Shown here one piece after another: positions 1 through 8,421 of a stretch of 64,000 nucleotides of DNA. Source of the stretch: Hahella sp. HNIBRBA332 (lineage in GTDB: Bacteria > Pseudomonadota > Gammaproteobacteria > Pseudomonadales > Oleiphilaceae). The notes beneath the pieces are model-generated. The model was not told the origin of the DNA. It ran no database searches and worked only from the letters and a program-made list of their open reading frames with translations. Within the stretch, counting starts at the first letter, position 1, and each line of letters begins with the position of its first letter. The stretch is from contig NZ_CP132203.1 in the NCBI RefSeq assembly GCF_030719035.1, positions 1,736,001 to 1,800,000 on the forward strand, in the 5' to 3' direction. The position numbers were made by a program, and so were the translations under genes.

Positions 1-537
1 CCCTTGTTGTGGCGCAACCTGATGGCGGAAGTGGCGGAGTACATCGATAAGACTGAAAAAGTCGACGACGGCGCCGGGGAATTCTCACCCGTGTCCCGCT
101 CCCGCATCTACCAGGCTACCCGTGAGCTGCAATACAACCTGACCGAATACTGCACCGGCATGGCCCATGTGCAGGCGCGGGAATTCTATGCGCAACTGCA
201 GGAGTGCTTCGAAATCCTGAAGGATGACGAAATCATGTCCTACTTCGGCGGCAACCGCCGTAAGAGCCTGTGGACGGTGATCGAAAAGCTGTCCAAGGAA
301 GAATTCGGCGCCTCGCCCAATATCGCCGCGCATCGCTCATTGGCGGTGGACGGCAACCGTATATTCCAGTGGATCGCCAATTACAACGAGGCGGCGGTGC
401 GGCAGGAGGATTTCATCGCCTTCCTGCAGGCGGCCGAGTCCTACATCCTCAACTTCACCTCCGCGTCTGATCAGGAAATAGATGAGTATGCGGAAGAGGA
501 TGATTTCGAATTCGCCGACGAGGACGACGATTTCTAA
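1..537 (+). CDS. Hypothetical protein, first gene of an unknown cassette (5' end probably cut by the window)
   Basis: The frame is open from the first base of the window to a TAA at 535-537, so the true start probably lies upstream. In-frame TTG at 4 and ATG at 22 have no clear ribosome-binding site. About 177 residues are visible. The sequence looks helical, with aromatic-rich segments, and ends in a strongly acidic tail made mostly of Asp and Glu with several Phe. There is no signal peptide or membrane segment in the visible part. The next gene follows after 26 bases in the same direction, and the genes downstream are packed tightly, so it is likely the first visible member of the operon running to 8372. 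I do not recognise the family. Confidence 0.7.
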   Translation, partial: PLLWRNLMAEVAEYIDKTEKVDDGAGEFSPVSRSRIYQATRELQYNLTEYCTGMAHVQAREFYAQLQECFEILKDDEIMSYFGGNRRKSLWTVIEKLSKEEFGASPNIAAHRSLAVDGNRIFQWIANYNEAAVRQEDFIAFLQAAESYILNFTSASDQEIDEYAEEDDFEFADEDDDF

Positions 538-563
538 CCCAGGCCAACAGGGAGCCCAGTCGC

Positions 564-1682
564 ATGAGTGAACAGGCTATCAAAGACATTGCAAGAGAAT
601 ATACGCGCAGGACTTTGGCCCAGTCGGCCACATTTCACCAGTTGGGGATTGATGACCAAAAGGCCTTGTATCTGGACGTTTATCGGCAGAACTATCAGCA
701 ATTGGCGCAGAACGCCAATGGCGGCGCGCATTATCCTGCGCCTTATGGCCGTCAGCAGAGCCTGCCAAGCCAGGCCATGGCGGGACCGAAAAAAGCCAGC
801 GACATGATTGACGACGATCGCCACAAAAATCAGCGCATCGATCAGGCCGGCGAGCTGGCGGGCGGTTTTATTGACGAGGTGGATTTTCCCGGCTTCGTCA
901 AAGATCTGCTCAAAGGGGTGTTCGACGCCAATCTGGAAGTCACCCTGGCGCAGATGGAGTCTTATCAGAAGCTGCTGAAGGCGGCGACCCAGTCCGTCTC
1001 CAAATTCATTAATGCTATCGACGACTCCGCCTCCTTCGGCTATCTGGCGGAGAACAACAGCGATGAGTTTGGCCTGGACTTCAGTGATGAGGAAAACGCC
1101 GACGGCTCGCGCAAAGTGGTGCTGACCGACAGAAACGGCGATCCGGTGGACCTGGGAGATAATCAGGTCAAGGCCCGCATCATGGACGCCAAGATTCAAA
1201 TGGCGAAAGAGCAGCGCGCCATGCTGCGTGAGACCATTCTGATGGGCATCACCCGTCTGGTGGTGGAGCGCGGCAACGTAAAGGCCTCTGTGCTGTTCGA
1301 CATCAAGGCCACCGAACAGGTGCAAAAGGCGGACAAGGCGGCGTTGCAGGAACTCAAATCCTCCAGCAACAGCGTCAGCGCCAGCGGCGGCCTGATCGGC
1401 GCCATCTTCGGCGGTCCCAAGGGCGGGCATACTTCCAGCACGCGCAAAACCAAAATCTCTGTGTCCAGCGCCAAAAGCGTCTCGAATACGGAACTGGCGG
1501 CGAAGGTGGCGGGCTCGGTGGATATCACCTTCAAATCCGACTACTTCAAGCTGGATAACTTCGCTGCGCTGTATCAGGGCGGCAATGACGGCGGCGCGCG
1601 GCTTGGTCCCTCGCAGCAGGTGGCTGCGCAACCGGGTGCGGCGCCGGCGGCCGCTCCGCCAGCGCCGGTAGCGGGAAGATAA
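564..1682 (+). CDS. Hypothetical protein, DUF2589-like in style
   Basis: The product has 372 residues. The start ATG has an AGGGAG-type ribosome-binding site about nine bases upstream. The N-terminal ~60 residues look helical, a Gly/Ala/Pro/Gln linker follows, and a central helical region precedes residues ~215-350. In that last region an extended strand (VKASVLFDIKA) is followed by a Ser/Gly-rich loop and Lys/Ser-rich strands (TKISVSSAKS). This pattern reminds me of DUF2589-type proteins, but that is a resemblance by eye and not an assignment. The C-terminus is Ala/Pro-rich. No signal peptide is seen. It ends four bases before the next gene, so co-transcription and probably translational coupling are expected. 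Confidence 0.75.
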   Translation: MSEQAIKDIAREYTRRTLAQSATFHQLGIDDQKALYLDVYRQNYQQLAQNANGGAHYPAPYGRQQSLPSQAMAGPKKASDMIDDDRHKNQRIDQAGELAGGFIDEVDFPGFVKDLLKGVFDANLEVTLAQMESYQKLLKAATQSVSKFINAIDDSASFGYLAENNSDEFGLDFSDEENADGSRKVVLTDRNGDPVDLGDNQVKARIMDAKIQMAKEQRAMLRETILMGITRLVVERGNVKASVLFDIKATEQVQKADKAALQELKSSSNSVSASGGLIGAIFGGPKGGHTSSTRKTKISVSSAKSVSNTELAAKVAGSVDITFKSDYFKLDNFAALYQGGNDGGARLGPSQQVAAQPGAAPAAAPPAPVAGR

Positions 1683-1686
1683 ACAC

Positions 1687-3804
1687 GTGGCGCTGGCGCT
1701 GATCCTGGCGATACAGCCCGGACCCGATGGCGTCGCAGTGCGGTTCGACATTGGTCACAACCGCTATCTGCGATGGAGCCTGGGGGAGGGCGAGAGCGAG
1801 ACCGCCAACGGACTGCCCCGTCTGACCGGCGCGGCCGGGCGCTCCAGCCTGATCGGCCCGCTGCGGCCGGAGGCGAGAGGGCGCGGTGAGTTCGTCATTC
1901 CTCGCGCCATGCTGACGCGAGAGAAACGCGCGCTGCAGATCACCAGTTACCGGGATGAAAACGGCGCCGGTCCCGCTATCTCTGCGGTGGAGACCTTGCC
2001 GGTCTCCCTGCTCAGCGATCTGGGCGGCGAGCCGCCGCCACCGGCGGGATTAGCGTTAGGGGCGACACAGGCAAGTAAAAAGGACAGCATCATGACAGCC
2101 GTATCCCCTGCATATCAGAGACAGACAGCCATGGCGCGGCAAGTGGATAACGCGCCTTTTCATCTACGGGAAAGGCGTTTGAGCCGGCCAATGTTCATTG
2201 ATGCGATCGTGGGCGCGCTGCCCAGTCTGTTGCCTATGCTGGCGCCGGCGATCGGTTCTCTATTGGCCGGCGTGGCGCCTGCAGTAGGACAAGTGGCGGG
2301 ACAGGTCGTGCGCAGCGTATCCGGCGGCGGCGCGCCGCGGGCGGACGCAGGAACCCAGACCGCCGTGGCGCAAATCGCCAATCTGGCGGAACAGGCTTTG
2401 CGTGCGGCGGGCCCTGCATCGCAACAAATACTTACTCCAGACAACATGCGCCAGATCATACAACTGATTCAGGCCGGCGCCGCAGCGCAAGGCGGGGCGA
2501 CCGCCAGAGCCAGTGGGCTATCGTTGTGTGGGCCCAGACGTCGTCATTTGAGTCTGGCGCGCTCTCAGTACAGTCAGGCTCAAGTCGCCCCGGCGTTATT
2601 GGCGGCGCTGCCCGCATTGATGCCTTTGCTGCAGCAGGTGCTGAGCCCGCAGACGGTGCAGAGCATCATTGACGCGCCGCAGCGCATGACTGGCCAGATT
2701 ATCAACGGCATCACCGACTTCGCCCGCCTGGGCCTCCAGGCCGACCAGCAATTGCAGGAGCATCTGCGCGCCCTTAACCCGGGAGTGGACGATCCTGCGC
2801 TGCATCAATTGCTGGCGGGCTTGAGTCTGGGCATGACCGCCCGTCGCGGACGCCCCTACAAGCGGGTCGGCAGCGTGCGTTTGCTGTTGGATCATGCGCC
2901 GACACAAGTGGTGTTCGGGCGGGAAGTGTCTCTGTATCAGCAGGGCGCGCCGCTGCAGTTTCCTCTATCCGTGGAGACGCCCCAGGCCATTCGCGACGCG
3001 GAGCTGATGCTGCAGATCAAACAGGCGGATGACTTGCGCATTGTGCATGAGGACGCCGAGCCGGTGGGCGACGTCAGTTCCGGCCCGCTGGAGATCATTC
3101 CGCGTGTGGAGGCGGACGTCTCGGCGCGCTTGTCGCCGCAGAAAGACTATATCGTCGTGCTCACCCTGATCTGGCGCAATAGCAAGGGGCAGAGCCGGGG
3201 AACCTCCGTGCAGCACAGTATCAGTCTGATGGGGGACTATCGTTTTGACAGAGTGGAGGAGGACGGTGAACTCATTCCCCTAAGCGACCGGGAAACCTAT
3301 CGGGATTACTGGCATCGTCTGTGGGAGGGGCCGTTTAACAGCGATACGCGTCGAGTGGATATCCAGAGCCGCTATTACCTGACCCTCAATCCAGAACGCA
3401 ATCGCAACGCCAGGCTGGATTCCGACGTGCGCACCGAACAGGAAGGGCCGCGGGCCGCTATCCGTTTGCGCAGTGGGTATGAATATAGCTTGTATGCGCT
3501 GAATCACCTGATGACGCGGCTGGCGCCGGATCAAGAGGCGCTGAGCGACGCGGCGCTGGAGGCGCTCAACGGCGCCGACTTTGTCGAGCGCTTCAATCAG
3601 GCGGCGCAGCATCAGGGACAAATCCGCGGTCGTCCCGGCGAGTCTGCGGCCTTGTGGGCGTTTCCCGTCTTCAAGATGCAGACCCTGGTGATGGTCAGGG
3701 CGGAAAACGTGGACGCAAACGGCGTGATCGGCGGCCTGTCGGAAGAACGCATACGCTTCCCGATGCCCGCCATGGTGCATTTCGTGGGAGTGAAACAAGC
3801 ATGA
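1687..3804 (+). CDS. Large hypothetical protein with two hydrophobic helical repeats
   Basis: The product has 705 residues from a GTG start preceded by GGGAAG. Residues ~1-120 look like a beta-rich domain and are followed by a linker. Two similar hydrophobic, Pro/Leu/Ala-rich stretches come next: one near residues 175-210 (ALPSLLPMLAPAIGSLLAGV) and one near 300-325 (AALPALMPLLQQVL). Each precedes an amphipathic Gln-rich helix, which suggests an internal duplication able to associate with membranes or with itself. The C-terminal ~300 residues are soluble-looking and beta-rich. No known enzyme motif is visible. The gene overlaps the next start by four bases (ATGA), a sign of translational coupling. 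Family unknown. Confidence 0.75.
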   Translation: MALALILAIQPGPDGVAVRFDIGHNRYLRWSLGEGESETANGLPRLTGAAGRSSLIGPLRPEARGRGEFVIPRAMLTREKRALQITSYRDENGAGPAISAVETLPVSLLSDLGGEPPPPAGLALGATQASKKDSIMTAVSPAYQRQTAMARQVDNAPFHLRERRLSRPMFIDAIVGALPSLLPMLAPAIGSLLAGVAPAVGQVAGQVVRSVSGGGAPRADAGTQTAVAQIANLAEQALRAAGPASQQILTPDNMRQIIQLIQAGAAAQGGATARASGLSLCGPRRRHLSLARSQYSQAQVAPALLAALPALMPLLQQVLSPQTVQSIIDAPQRMTGQIINGITDFARLGLQADQQLQEHLRALNPGVDDPALHQLLAGLSLGMTARRGRPYKRVGSVRLLLDHAPTQVVFGREVSLYQQGAPLQFPLSVETPQAIRDAELMLQIKQADDLRIVHEDAEPVGDVSSGPLEIIPRVEADVSARLSPQKDYIVVLTLIWRNSKGQSRGTSVQHSISLMGDYRFDRVEEDGELIPLSDRETYRDYWHRLWEGPFNSDTRRVDIQSRYYLTLNPERNRNARLDSDVRTEQEGPRAAIRLRSGYEYSLYALNHLMTRLAPDQEALSDAALEALNGADFVERFNQAAQHQGQIRGRPGESAALWAFPVFKMQTLVMVRAENVDANGVIGGLSEERIRFPMPAMVHFVGVKQA

Positions 3805-3986
3805 AGAACAGACATTCCCGGCCGCGCTCCCAGTCAGGTTCCCGGTCCTTCTCCGAGCGCGATATCGCGGATCAGTTTCAAGGGCTGGAAGTGGAATTCA
3901 ATGACAAGGTGACGCTGTTTCCCGTGCAGGTGGAGCGCGATGCGCCGCCGCGGCGCAGACGTCCGATGCGAAATTACCTGCAATAG
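3801..3986 (+). CDS. Small basic hypothetical protein (61 aa)
   Basis: The ATG overlaps the stop codon of the preceding gene (ATGA), which fixes this start better than an upstream in-frame one. The product is 61 residues, with Arg/Ser-rich ends and a short acidic-hydrophobic middle (FQGLEVEFNDKVTLF). No domain is recognised. Its tight placement between two coupled genes, with only ten bases before the next one, argues that it is a real small gene. It may be an adaptor or chaperone of the cassette, but that is a guess. Confidence 0.6.
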   Translation: MKNRHSRPRSQSGSRSFSERDIADQFQGLEVEFNDKVTLFPVQVERDAPPRRRRPMRNYLQ

Positions 3987-3996
3987 GGCGCCGACA

Positions 3997-4371
3997 ATGA
4001 GCGACTCCATGAATCCCAATCAGAATGTGGCGGTCGGTGATCAAGATGATCTCATTGAGCCGGCGCCGCCACAGGATCAGGAGCTTCTTGCTCAGGAAGA
4101 CCAGTTTCCTGGATTGGCGGCGATGCTGGAGGATTTTCTGACGCCGCAACTGGCCTTTGACGTCGACCCGGCGCAACCGGATCAACTGTTGGGCCTGTTT
4201 GTCGAACGTCTGGCGCTGGACATGCCCATCGAGCTGCAGTCGCTCCGGGATGAAAATGATGTTTTCACCGTTGGCGTGGCTCCGCCGACCCAATGGATCG
4301 AAACCAGCGTGCAACCGGTGTTGCACAGACTGCGGGTCACTTTGGAGTTGAACGACGATGACGACGCGTGA
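3997..4371 (+). CDS. Hypothetical acidic protein (124 aa)
   Basis: The start is placed at the ATG ten bases after the preceding stop, because the upstream in-frame ATG would lie inside that gene. The N-terminal ~45 residues are Asp/Glu/Gln-rich and probably disordered. Residues ~50-120 look like a small alpha/beta domain (ERLALDMPIELQSL, then WIETSVQPVLHRLRVTLEL) ending in a run of Asp. The 3' end overlaps the next gene by 14 bases. No signal peptide or transmembrane segment is present. Family not recognised. Confidence 0.7.
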   Translation: MSDSMNPNQNVAVGDQDDLIEPAPPQDQELLAQEDQFPGLAAMLEDFLTPQLAFDVDPAQPDQLLGLFVERLALDMPIELQSLRDENDVFTVGVAPPTQWIETSVQPVLHRLRVTLELNDDDDA

Positions 4372-5119
4372 AAGCAAATCCTGGAATCTGGAGCAGTTTC
4401 TGGACTCGCTGATCCTGGAGCTGGATAAGGCGCAGGACACACTGTCCCTGAAGGGGCTGACGCGCAAGCTGACCTACACCGTCAAAGACGTGGCGCTGGA
4501 TCTGAATATCTTCCCGGTGCTGGAGGACGGCAAGGTGAAGTTTCAGATGGTGAAACCCGGCGAGACCGGCGGCTCACGGATTTCTTTTCAATTGGGCTCC
4601 ATCACCGGTCGGCAGATTCGCGAGAGCGCCAACGAGCCGCCCAACAAGGACGATGTGCAACTGGATACCCTGGACGAGGTGGATGAAGAGGTGAAGCAAA
4701 GCCTGCGCAAGATAGGCGTCACCTCTACGCGGGATCTGGAGAAATTGAACCAGCGCAATGTGAATATTGAGAACGTCGTGAAGGATAAAACCGGCGGCGA
4801 AAAAAGCCTCGACTATTCTGATCTCGCCAATCTGATCAACAAGGCGCGTCGGCGCAAATTGTCGCCGCAATTGTCCACGCTGAGCGCGACGGAGCAGGAG
4901 GAAGCGGTGGAGCTGACCCTGCGCGGCAGTAACTTTGTCTTGCAGCAAAGCGCCAGTTATCCGGCCGCCATGGTGAACAACCAGAAAGCCGAAGTACTGC
5001 ATGCGGACGCCGGCGAGTTGAGACTGAAAGTGCCGCGGCAGGCGCTTAAAGACGGCGACAACGCCCTGGCCATCGCCCTGGACCCCTATGCGGTGATGCA
5101 ACTGAATCTGCAGTCCTGA
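4358..5119 (+). CDS. Hypothetical protein with HhH-like and IPT-like segments
   Basis: The product has 253 residues. The ATG lies inside the end of the previous gene, with GGAG upstream. Residues ~8-95 form a strand-rich domain (LDSLILELDKAQD, LTYTVKDVALDLNIFP). Its helix-then-strands pattern is loosely like trypsin-co-occurring (trypco2-type) domains, which is weak evidence. Residues ~118-130 (SLRKIGVTSTRDLEKL) look like a helix-hairpin-helix. The last ~85 residues look like an IPT/TIG-type beta domain (ELTLRGSNFVL, LRLKVPRQALKDGDN). The 19-bp repeat array begins inside its last four codons and contains its stop codon. Confidence 0.7.
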   Translation: MTTRESKSWNLEQFLDSLILELDKAQDTLSLKGLTRKLTYTVKDVALDLNIFPVLEDGKVKFQMVKPGETGGSRISFQLGSITGRQIRESANEPPNKDDVQLDTLDEVDEEVKQSLRKIGVTSTRDLEKLNQRNVNIENVVKDKTGGEKSLDYSDLANLINKARRRKLSPQLSTLSATEQEEAVELTLRGSNFVLQQSASYPAAMVNNQKAEVLHADAGELRLKVPRQALKDGDNALAIALDPYAVMQLNLQS

Positions 5120-5221
5120 GAGTGCAGCGCAGTCCATGGCCTAATGCGTAGTCCCAAGAATAAAGTGCAGTTCTGAGAATAAAGCGTAGTTCTGAGGATA
5201 AAGCGTAGTTCTGAGGATAAA
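5108..5221 (+). repeat. Six tandem 19-bp units spanning the stop codon of the upstream gene
   Basis: Six consecutive 19-base units can be laid out at 5108, 5127, 5146, 5165, 5184 and 5203. The last two are identical (GCGTAGTTCTGAGGATAAA), the fourth unit differs at a few positions, and the first three are progressively degenerate. The first unit overlaps the final codons and TGA of the preceding gene. The array fills most of the gap before the next gene, whose ribosome-binding site lies ~60 bases further on. It is a local tandem expansion, perhaps a spacer or mRNA element. Confidence 0.85.
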
Positions 5222-5296
5222 GATTAAAGCAGGCGCGGTAGCGATACTCGCCAAACCAACATTGACTGGATACGAACCTTCGGAGGGGACGCCTCT

Positions 5297-6589
5297 ATGG
5301 GACGAAGTCTGCGATCACTGGAGCAGTCGCTGGCGCGGGACGCCCATCCCGAACGCAGCGACGCCAGAGAACTTAAACGGCAAGACGCGATCCGGCGCGG
5401 AACGGGCATGTCGGCGTCGCCCCTTGGGTATCGGGAGCAAATCGAGGTGGTGCGCGGTCAGCGCGTCGCCCAGCCGACCCGGAGTCTCAGAGCGCTGGAG
5501 GACCGCGTGCTGGGACGCAGGCCCTCCGCGCCCGCGACGGCGGATAAACCGCCGCAACGCACCATGCTGCGGATGGATCAGGAACAGGCGCCACCGCTTC
5601 CTGCGCCCGCGCCTGTACTCGCACCGGAACAGAATACCTTCGCGCCGACGGCGCACTCCTGGAGCGCTTCGCAAAGTTATCAGCCCCAATACCAGAATAG
5701 CCATCAAACAAGCTATCCGCAGCCGGCGGCGGACGCACTGGCTTACGCGCCCGAATTCTCCGCTCTGGATTCCGGGCGCTTTCGGGTGGAGCCTTTTGAA
5801 GAGCCGCAGGCGGTTTCTCAAAGTCGCGCATTGAGCGGGCCGACTTCGCCGGACGACTTATTCAGGCCCGATCCCGCCGTGGCGTCGCCGGCGCCTTCTG
5901 ATTCCACGCCCGTTTACGCGCCGGCGTCTCAGCCGCGTTTGCGAGCAGAATCGCCCAATGCCCCTCAACCCGCGTCTCCAGCGGTGGTCAGCCGGCAGGA
6001 GGAAGAGGATGACCTTAACTGGCTGACGGAGTCGCAACCGCAGCGGGTGACGGCGGCGAGTAAACAGGCGCTGGATGCGGGGCTGGCGTTAGCGAAAGAC
6101 GATTTCGAACGGGATCTGGCCGCTATCCTCGGGCAGCCGGCGTCGACCGCCCCTGAGCCTGGTGAGCCGCCGCTGACGTCTCAGGCGCAACCCGCATCGC
6201 CTCCGGCTCCAAACGCCTCGGGGACGCCGCAGAATCAGGAGCCAGCGCCCGCCCATCCTTCCCACGATGTGTTTGATCAGATGGGGCTGGCCATGCGCTA
6301 CGCGAACAGCTTCGATCTGGGGGCCGTGCCCTTAAAAGAGCGTTTTGATCATTTTGAGAGAGAGCTGCAGGGAGCGCCTCCGCAGCCATCGCAACTGTCG
6401 GCGCCGCCGACTGTGCAAAGTCCTTTCGTGGACCCCATGAATCTGGATGAGTTTGATCTGGTGGCGGAACTGGCGGAGATCGGCGCTGAGCGCCCACCGC
6501 AGCCACCGATCCCGGAAACCGAGACAGACAACAAGGCAAACCGCACTGAAGAAACAGCAGGTGACGACAATGAGCAACCGACTGGCTGA
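5297..6589 (+). CDS. Pro/Ala/Gln-rich hypothetical protein with a repeated N-terminal LEQ-type motif
   Basis: The product has 430 residues. The ATG is preceded by GGAGGGG. The N-terminus carries RSLRSLEQSLAR, and a second version (RSLRALEDRVLGRR) appears near residue 62. The start of the next protein has a related NRLADLEQTLAPR. Most of the rest is low-complexity Pro/Ala/Ser/Gln sequence, probably disordered. Near residue 345 a short SFDLGAVPL segment resembles the strand that precedes papain-like domains in the neighbouring protein (SFDVRYNVQLVP), but no catalytic Cys follows, so it may be a vestige or a substrate-like mimic. It overlaps the next gene by 20 bases. Confidence 0.7.
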   Translation: MGRSLRSLEQSLARDAHPERSDARELKRQDAIRRGTGMSASPLGYREQIEVVRGQRVAQPTRSLRALEDRVLGRRPSAPATADKPPQRTMLRMDQEQAPPLPAPAPVLAPEQNTFAPTAHSWSASQSYQPQYQNSHQTSYPQPAADALAYAPEFSALDSGRFRVEPFEEPQAVSQSRALSGPTSPDDLFRPDPAVASPAPSDSTPVYAPASQPRLRAESPNAPQPASPAVVSRQEEEDDLNWLTESQPQRVTAASKQALDAGLALAKDDFERDLAAILGQPASTAPEPGEPPLTSQAQPASPPAPNASGTPQNQEPAPAHPSHDVFDQMGLAMRYANSFDLGAVPLKERFDHFERELQGAPPQPSQLSAPPTVQSPFVDPMNLDEFDLVAELAEIGAERPPQPPIPETETDNKANRTEETAGDDNEQPTG

Positions 6590-8372
6590 CCTGGAACAAA
6601 CACTGGCGCCGCGCGCGCCCGCTCGCTCCAAACCCAACAAGCAACAGAAAATGCGTAGCGCGCTGGACCGTATGCAGCAGCCACAACCCGCTCCACCAGC
6701 GCCGAGCACGCCGCCAGTGGGGCAGGGGCTCAGCGCCCGGGTGTCGCGCTGGCCGGGGCGGGGGCGTCACGCCGCCCACAGCTTTTCCTCCATCAGCTAC
6801 GACGTGCCGGGAAATTTCTGGGTCATGGCGCAGCCTTCCGGGATGACCTGTTGGGCGACGGTGTTTACCATGCTGAAAAGCTGGCGCTCGCAACGTCAGT
6901 TGACCATTGAGCAGGCGCTGGCGACGGTGGGCGAGCGCTGGGTGAATATATTCCGCGCCAATGGCGGTTTGTCCGGCGACGATAAACCCACTTTCATATC
7001 CACCTCCGGTCTGGTGGCGGAACCGCCGCAAAGTTACAGCCTGGAGGGCTGGGAAGGTTTGTTGCGCAACTACGGACCGGTCTGGGTGACCACCGACGAA
7101 GCGCCGGGCGAGCCCTGGGCGATCCACGCCCGCATCATTACTGGCATGCATGGCGACGGCACGCCGGAGAACACCAAGTTCAAGATTGTCGATCCGGCGG
7201 GCGGTAGACGTTATGAAGAATCGATCGCCGTGTTCATTCCCAAATACGAAGAGGAAGTGCGCCGCACCGGCTATATGCGCATTCAGGTCGTGCACTGGCA
7301 GGCGGATGCGGTGAGCGAGCAGCGGGCGATGTCCTACGGTCGCAGTCTTCCAGCTCCGTCCCGCAGCTTCAGTGCGCCGGCGGCTTTTGGACATAGCCGC
7401 GCCTTTGACTATACCGACGCGCTGGCGGCGCATCGGCAGGCGATGGCGATGAACCAGTCTTTCGATGTGCGCTATAACGTGCAGCTGGTGCCCCAGCAAA
7501 CCGGTTTCTCCTGTTGGGCGGCGGGATTCGCCATGATTGTCGGCTGGCGCGAACAAATGAGTATTGATCCCTCGGAAATCGCCAGAGCGGTGGGCTATTG
7601 GTCGCAGTATCAAAACGGCCTGCACCCCGAAGATCTGCGGGTGATGAATGTGTGGGGCTTCACCCCGGAAGCGCCGCAGTCCTACATGATCGAAGCTTTC
7701 GTCGACTTGCTGCGCAACTACGGTCCTCTATGGATCGCCACGGCGGAGCCCGGACCTCATATCCGGGTGGTCACTGGCATCCACGGCGACGGCACGCCGG
7801 ACGGCACGATTCTGCATATCAACGATCCCTGGGAGCAGGGCATGAGCAGCTTCCGTCCGTCCAATCGCGGTTCTCAGTACACGGAAACTTATCGTCAGTT
7901 TGAACAGAAACAGGCAACCCTGGCGGGCCAGGAGATGAGCTACAAAGCGCCCATTTATGTCGCGCACCTGCCCAGCCTGCCGGACTGGATGCGCAACCCG
8001 GCGGCGCAAAGCTTCTCCGCCTACGTCGGTCACTCCATCGCCATGGAAGCGCCCAGCAACCCCGCCAATTATCGGCTGCTCACTTCTGGAACCTGGAACA
8101 GCAATACCTCGCTGCGTGTGCAGGGCGGCCAAGGCATGTGGTTTAAAATCCGCAACGCCAACGTGCTGGGAACCACTATCACCATCACCGATCAGGCGGG
8201 ACAGACCAAACAATCCATCATCCTGCCGGCCTCCAGCGTCGAATTCGTCTTCGCCATCTTCGGCTCAGAACCCATGGGCTGGCGCTTCGACATCTCCACC
8301 AACAGCGACGCCTTCATCGTCACCTGGGAACTCTGGAGCACCTGGGTTCCGGGCATGCCGCCGAATGGGTGA
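6570..8372 (+). CDS. Double papain-like cysteine peptidase domain protein
   Basis: The product is 600 residues. The start is placed at the ATG inside the end of the previous gene, with AGGTGAC upstream. After a Pro-rich N-terminus with the LEQ-type motif, two homologous domains follow, each of the C39-like/AvrRpt2-like papain family. In the first, Cys94 sits in GMTCWATVF and His186 in WAIHARIITG, followed by an Asp motif (IVDPAGG). In the second, Cys315 sits in GFSCWAAGF and His397 in PHIRVVTG, with INDPWEQG. Both therefore keep a Cys-His pair. The C-terminal ~120 residues look like a separate beta-rich domain. No secretion signal is seen. Substrate unknown; processing of other cassette proteins is possible. 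Confidence 0.85.
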   Translation: MSNRLADLEQTLAPRAPARSKPNKQQKMRSALDRMQQPQPAPPAPSTPPVGQGLSARVSRWPGRGRHAAHSFSSISYDVPGNFWVMAQPSGMTCWATVFTMLKSWRSQRQLTIEQALATVGERWVNIFRANGGLSGDDKPTFISTSGLVAEPPQSYSLEGWEGLLRNYGPVWVTTDEAPGEPWAIHARIITGMHGDGTPENTKFKIVDPAGGRRYEESIAVFIPKYEEEVRRTGYMRIQVVHWQADAVSEQRAMSYGRSLPAPSRSFSAPAAFGHSRAFDYTDALAAHRQAMAMNQSFDVRYNVQLVPQQTGFSCWAAGFAMIVGWREQMSIDPSEIARAVGYWSQYQNGLHPEDLRVMNVWGFTPEAPQSYMIEAFVDLLRNYGPLWIATAEPGPHIRVVTGIHGDGTPDGTILHINDPWEQGMSSFRPSNRGSQYTETYRQFEQKQATLAGQEMSYKAPIYVAHLPSLPDWMRNPAAQSFSAYVGHSIAMEAPSNPANYRLLTSGTWNSNTSLRVQGGQGMWFKIRNANVLGTTITITDQAGQTKQSIILPASSVEFVFAIFGSEPMGWRFDISTNSDAFIVTWELWSTWVPGMPPNG

Positions 8373-8421
8373 TGGGAAAAAATTAGACTCAAGCTTGTTT
8401 GACTAAACCTACTCAGACTTG

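Noticed and set aside
534..1751. Minus-strand ORF of 405 codons across the gene at 564
   Set aside because: It lies antisense to a plus-strand gene with a good ribosome-binding site, has the low-complexity composition of a reverse-frame shadow and no motif.
5108..5221. CRISPR-like array
   Set aside because: The 19-base units are directly abutting with no unique spacers and no cas gene is present, so it is a simple tandem repeat.
6123..7625. Minus-strand ORF of 500 codons over the peptidase genes
   Set aside because: It is antisense to clear catalytic motifs on the plus strand and has no recognisable domain.
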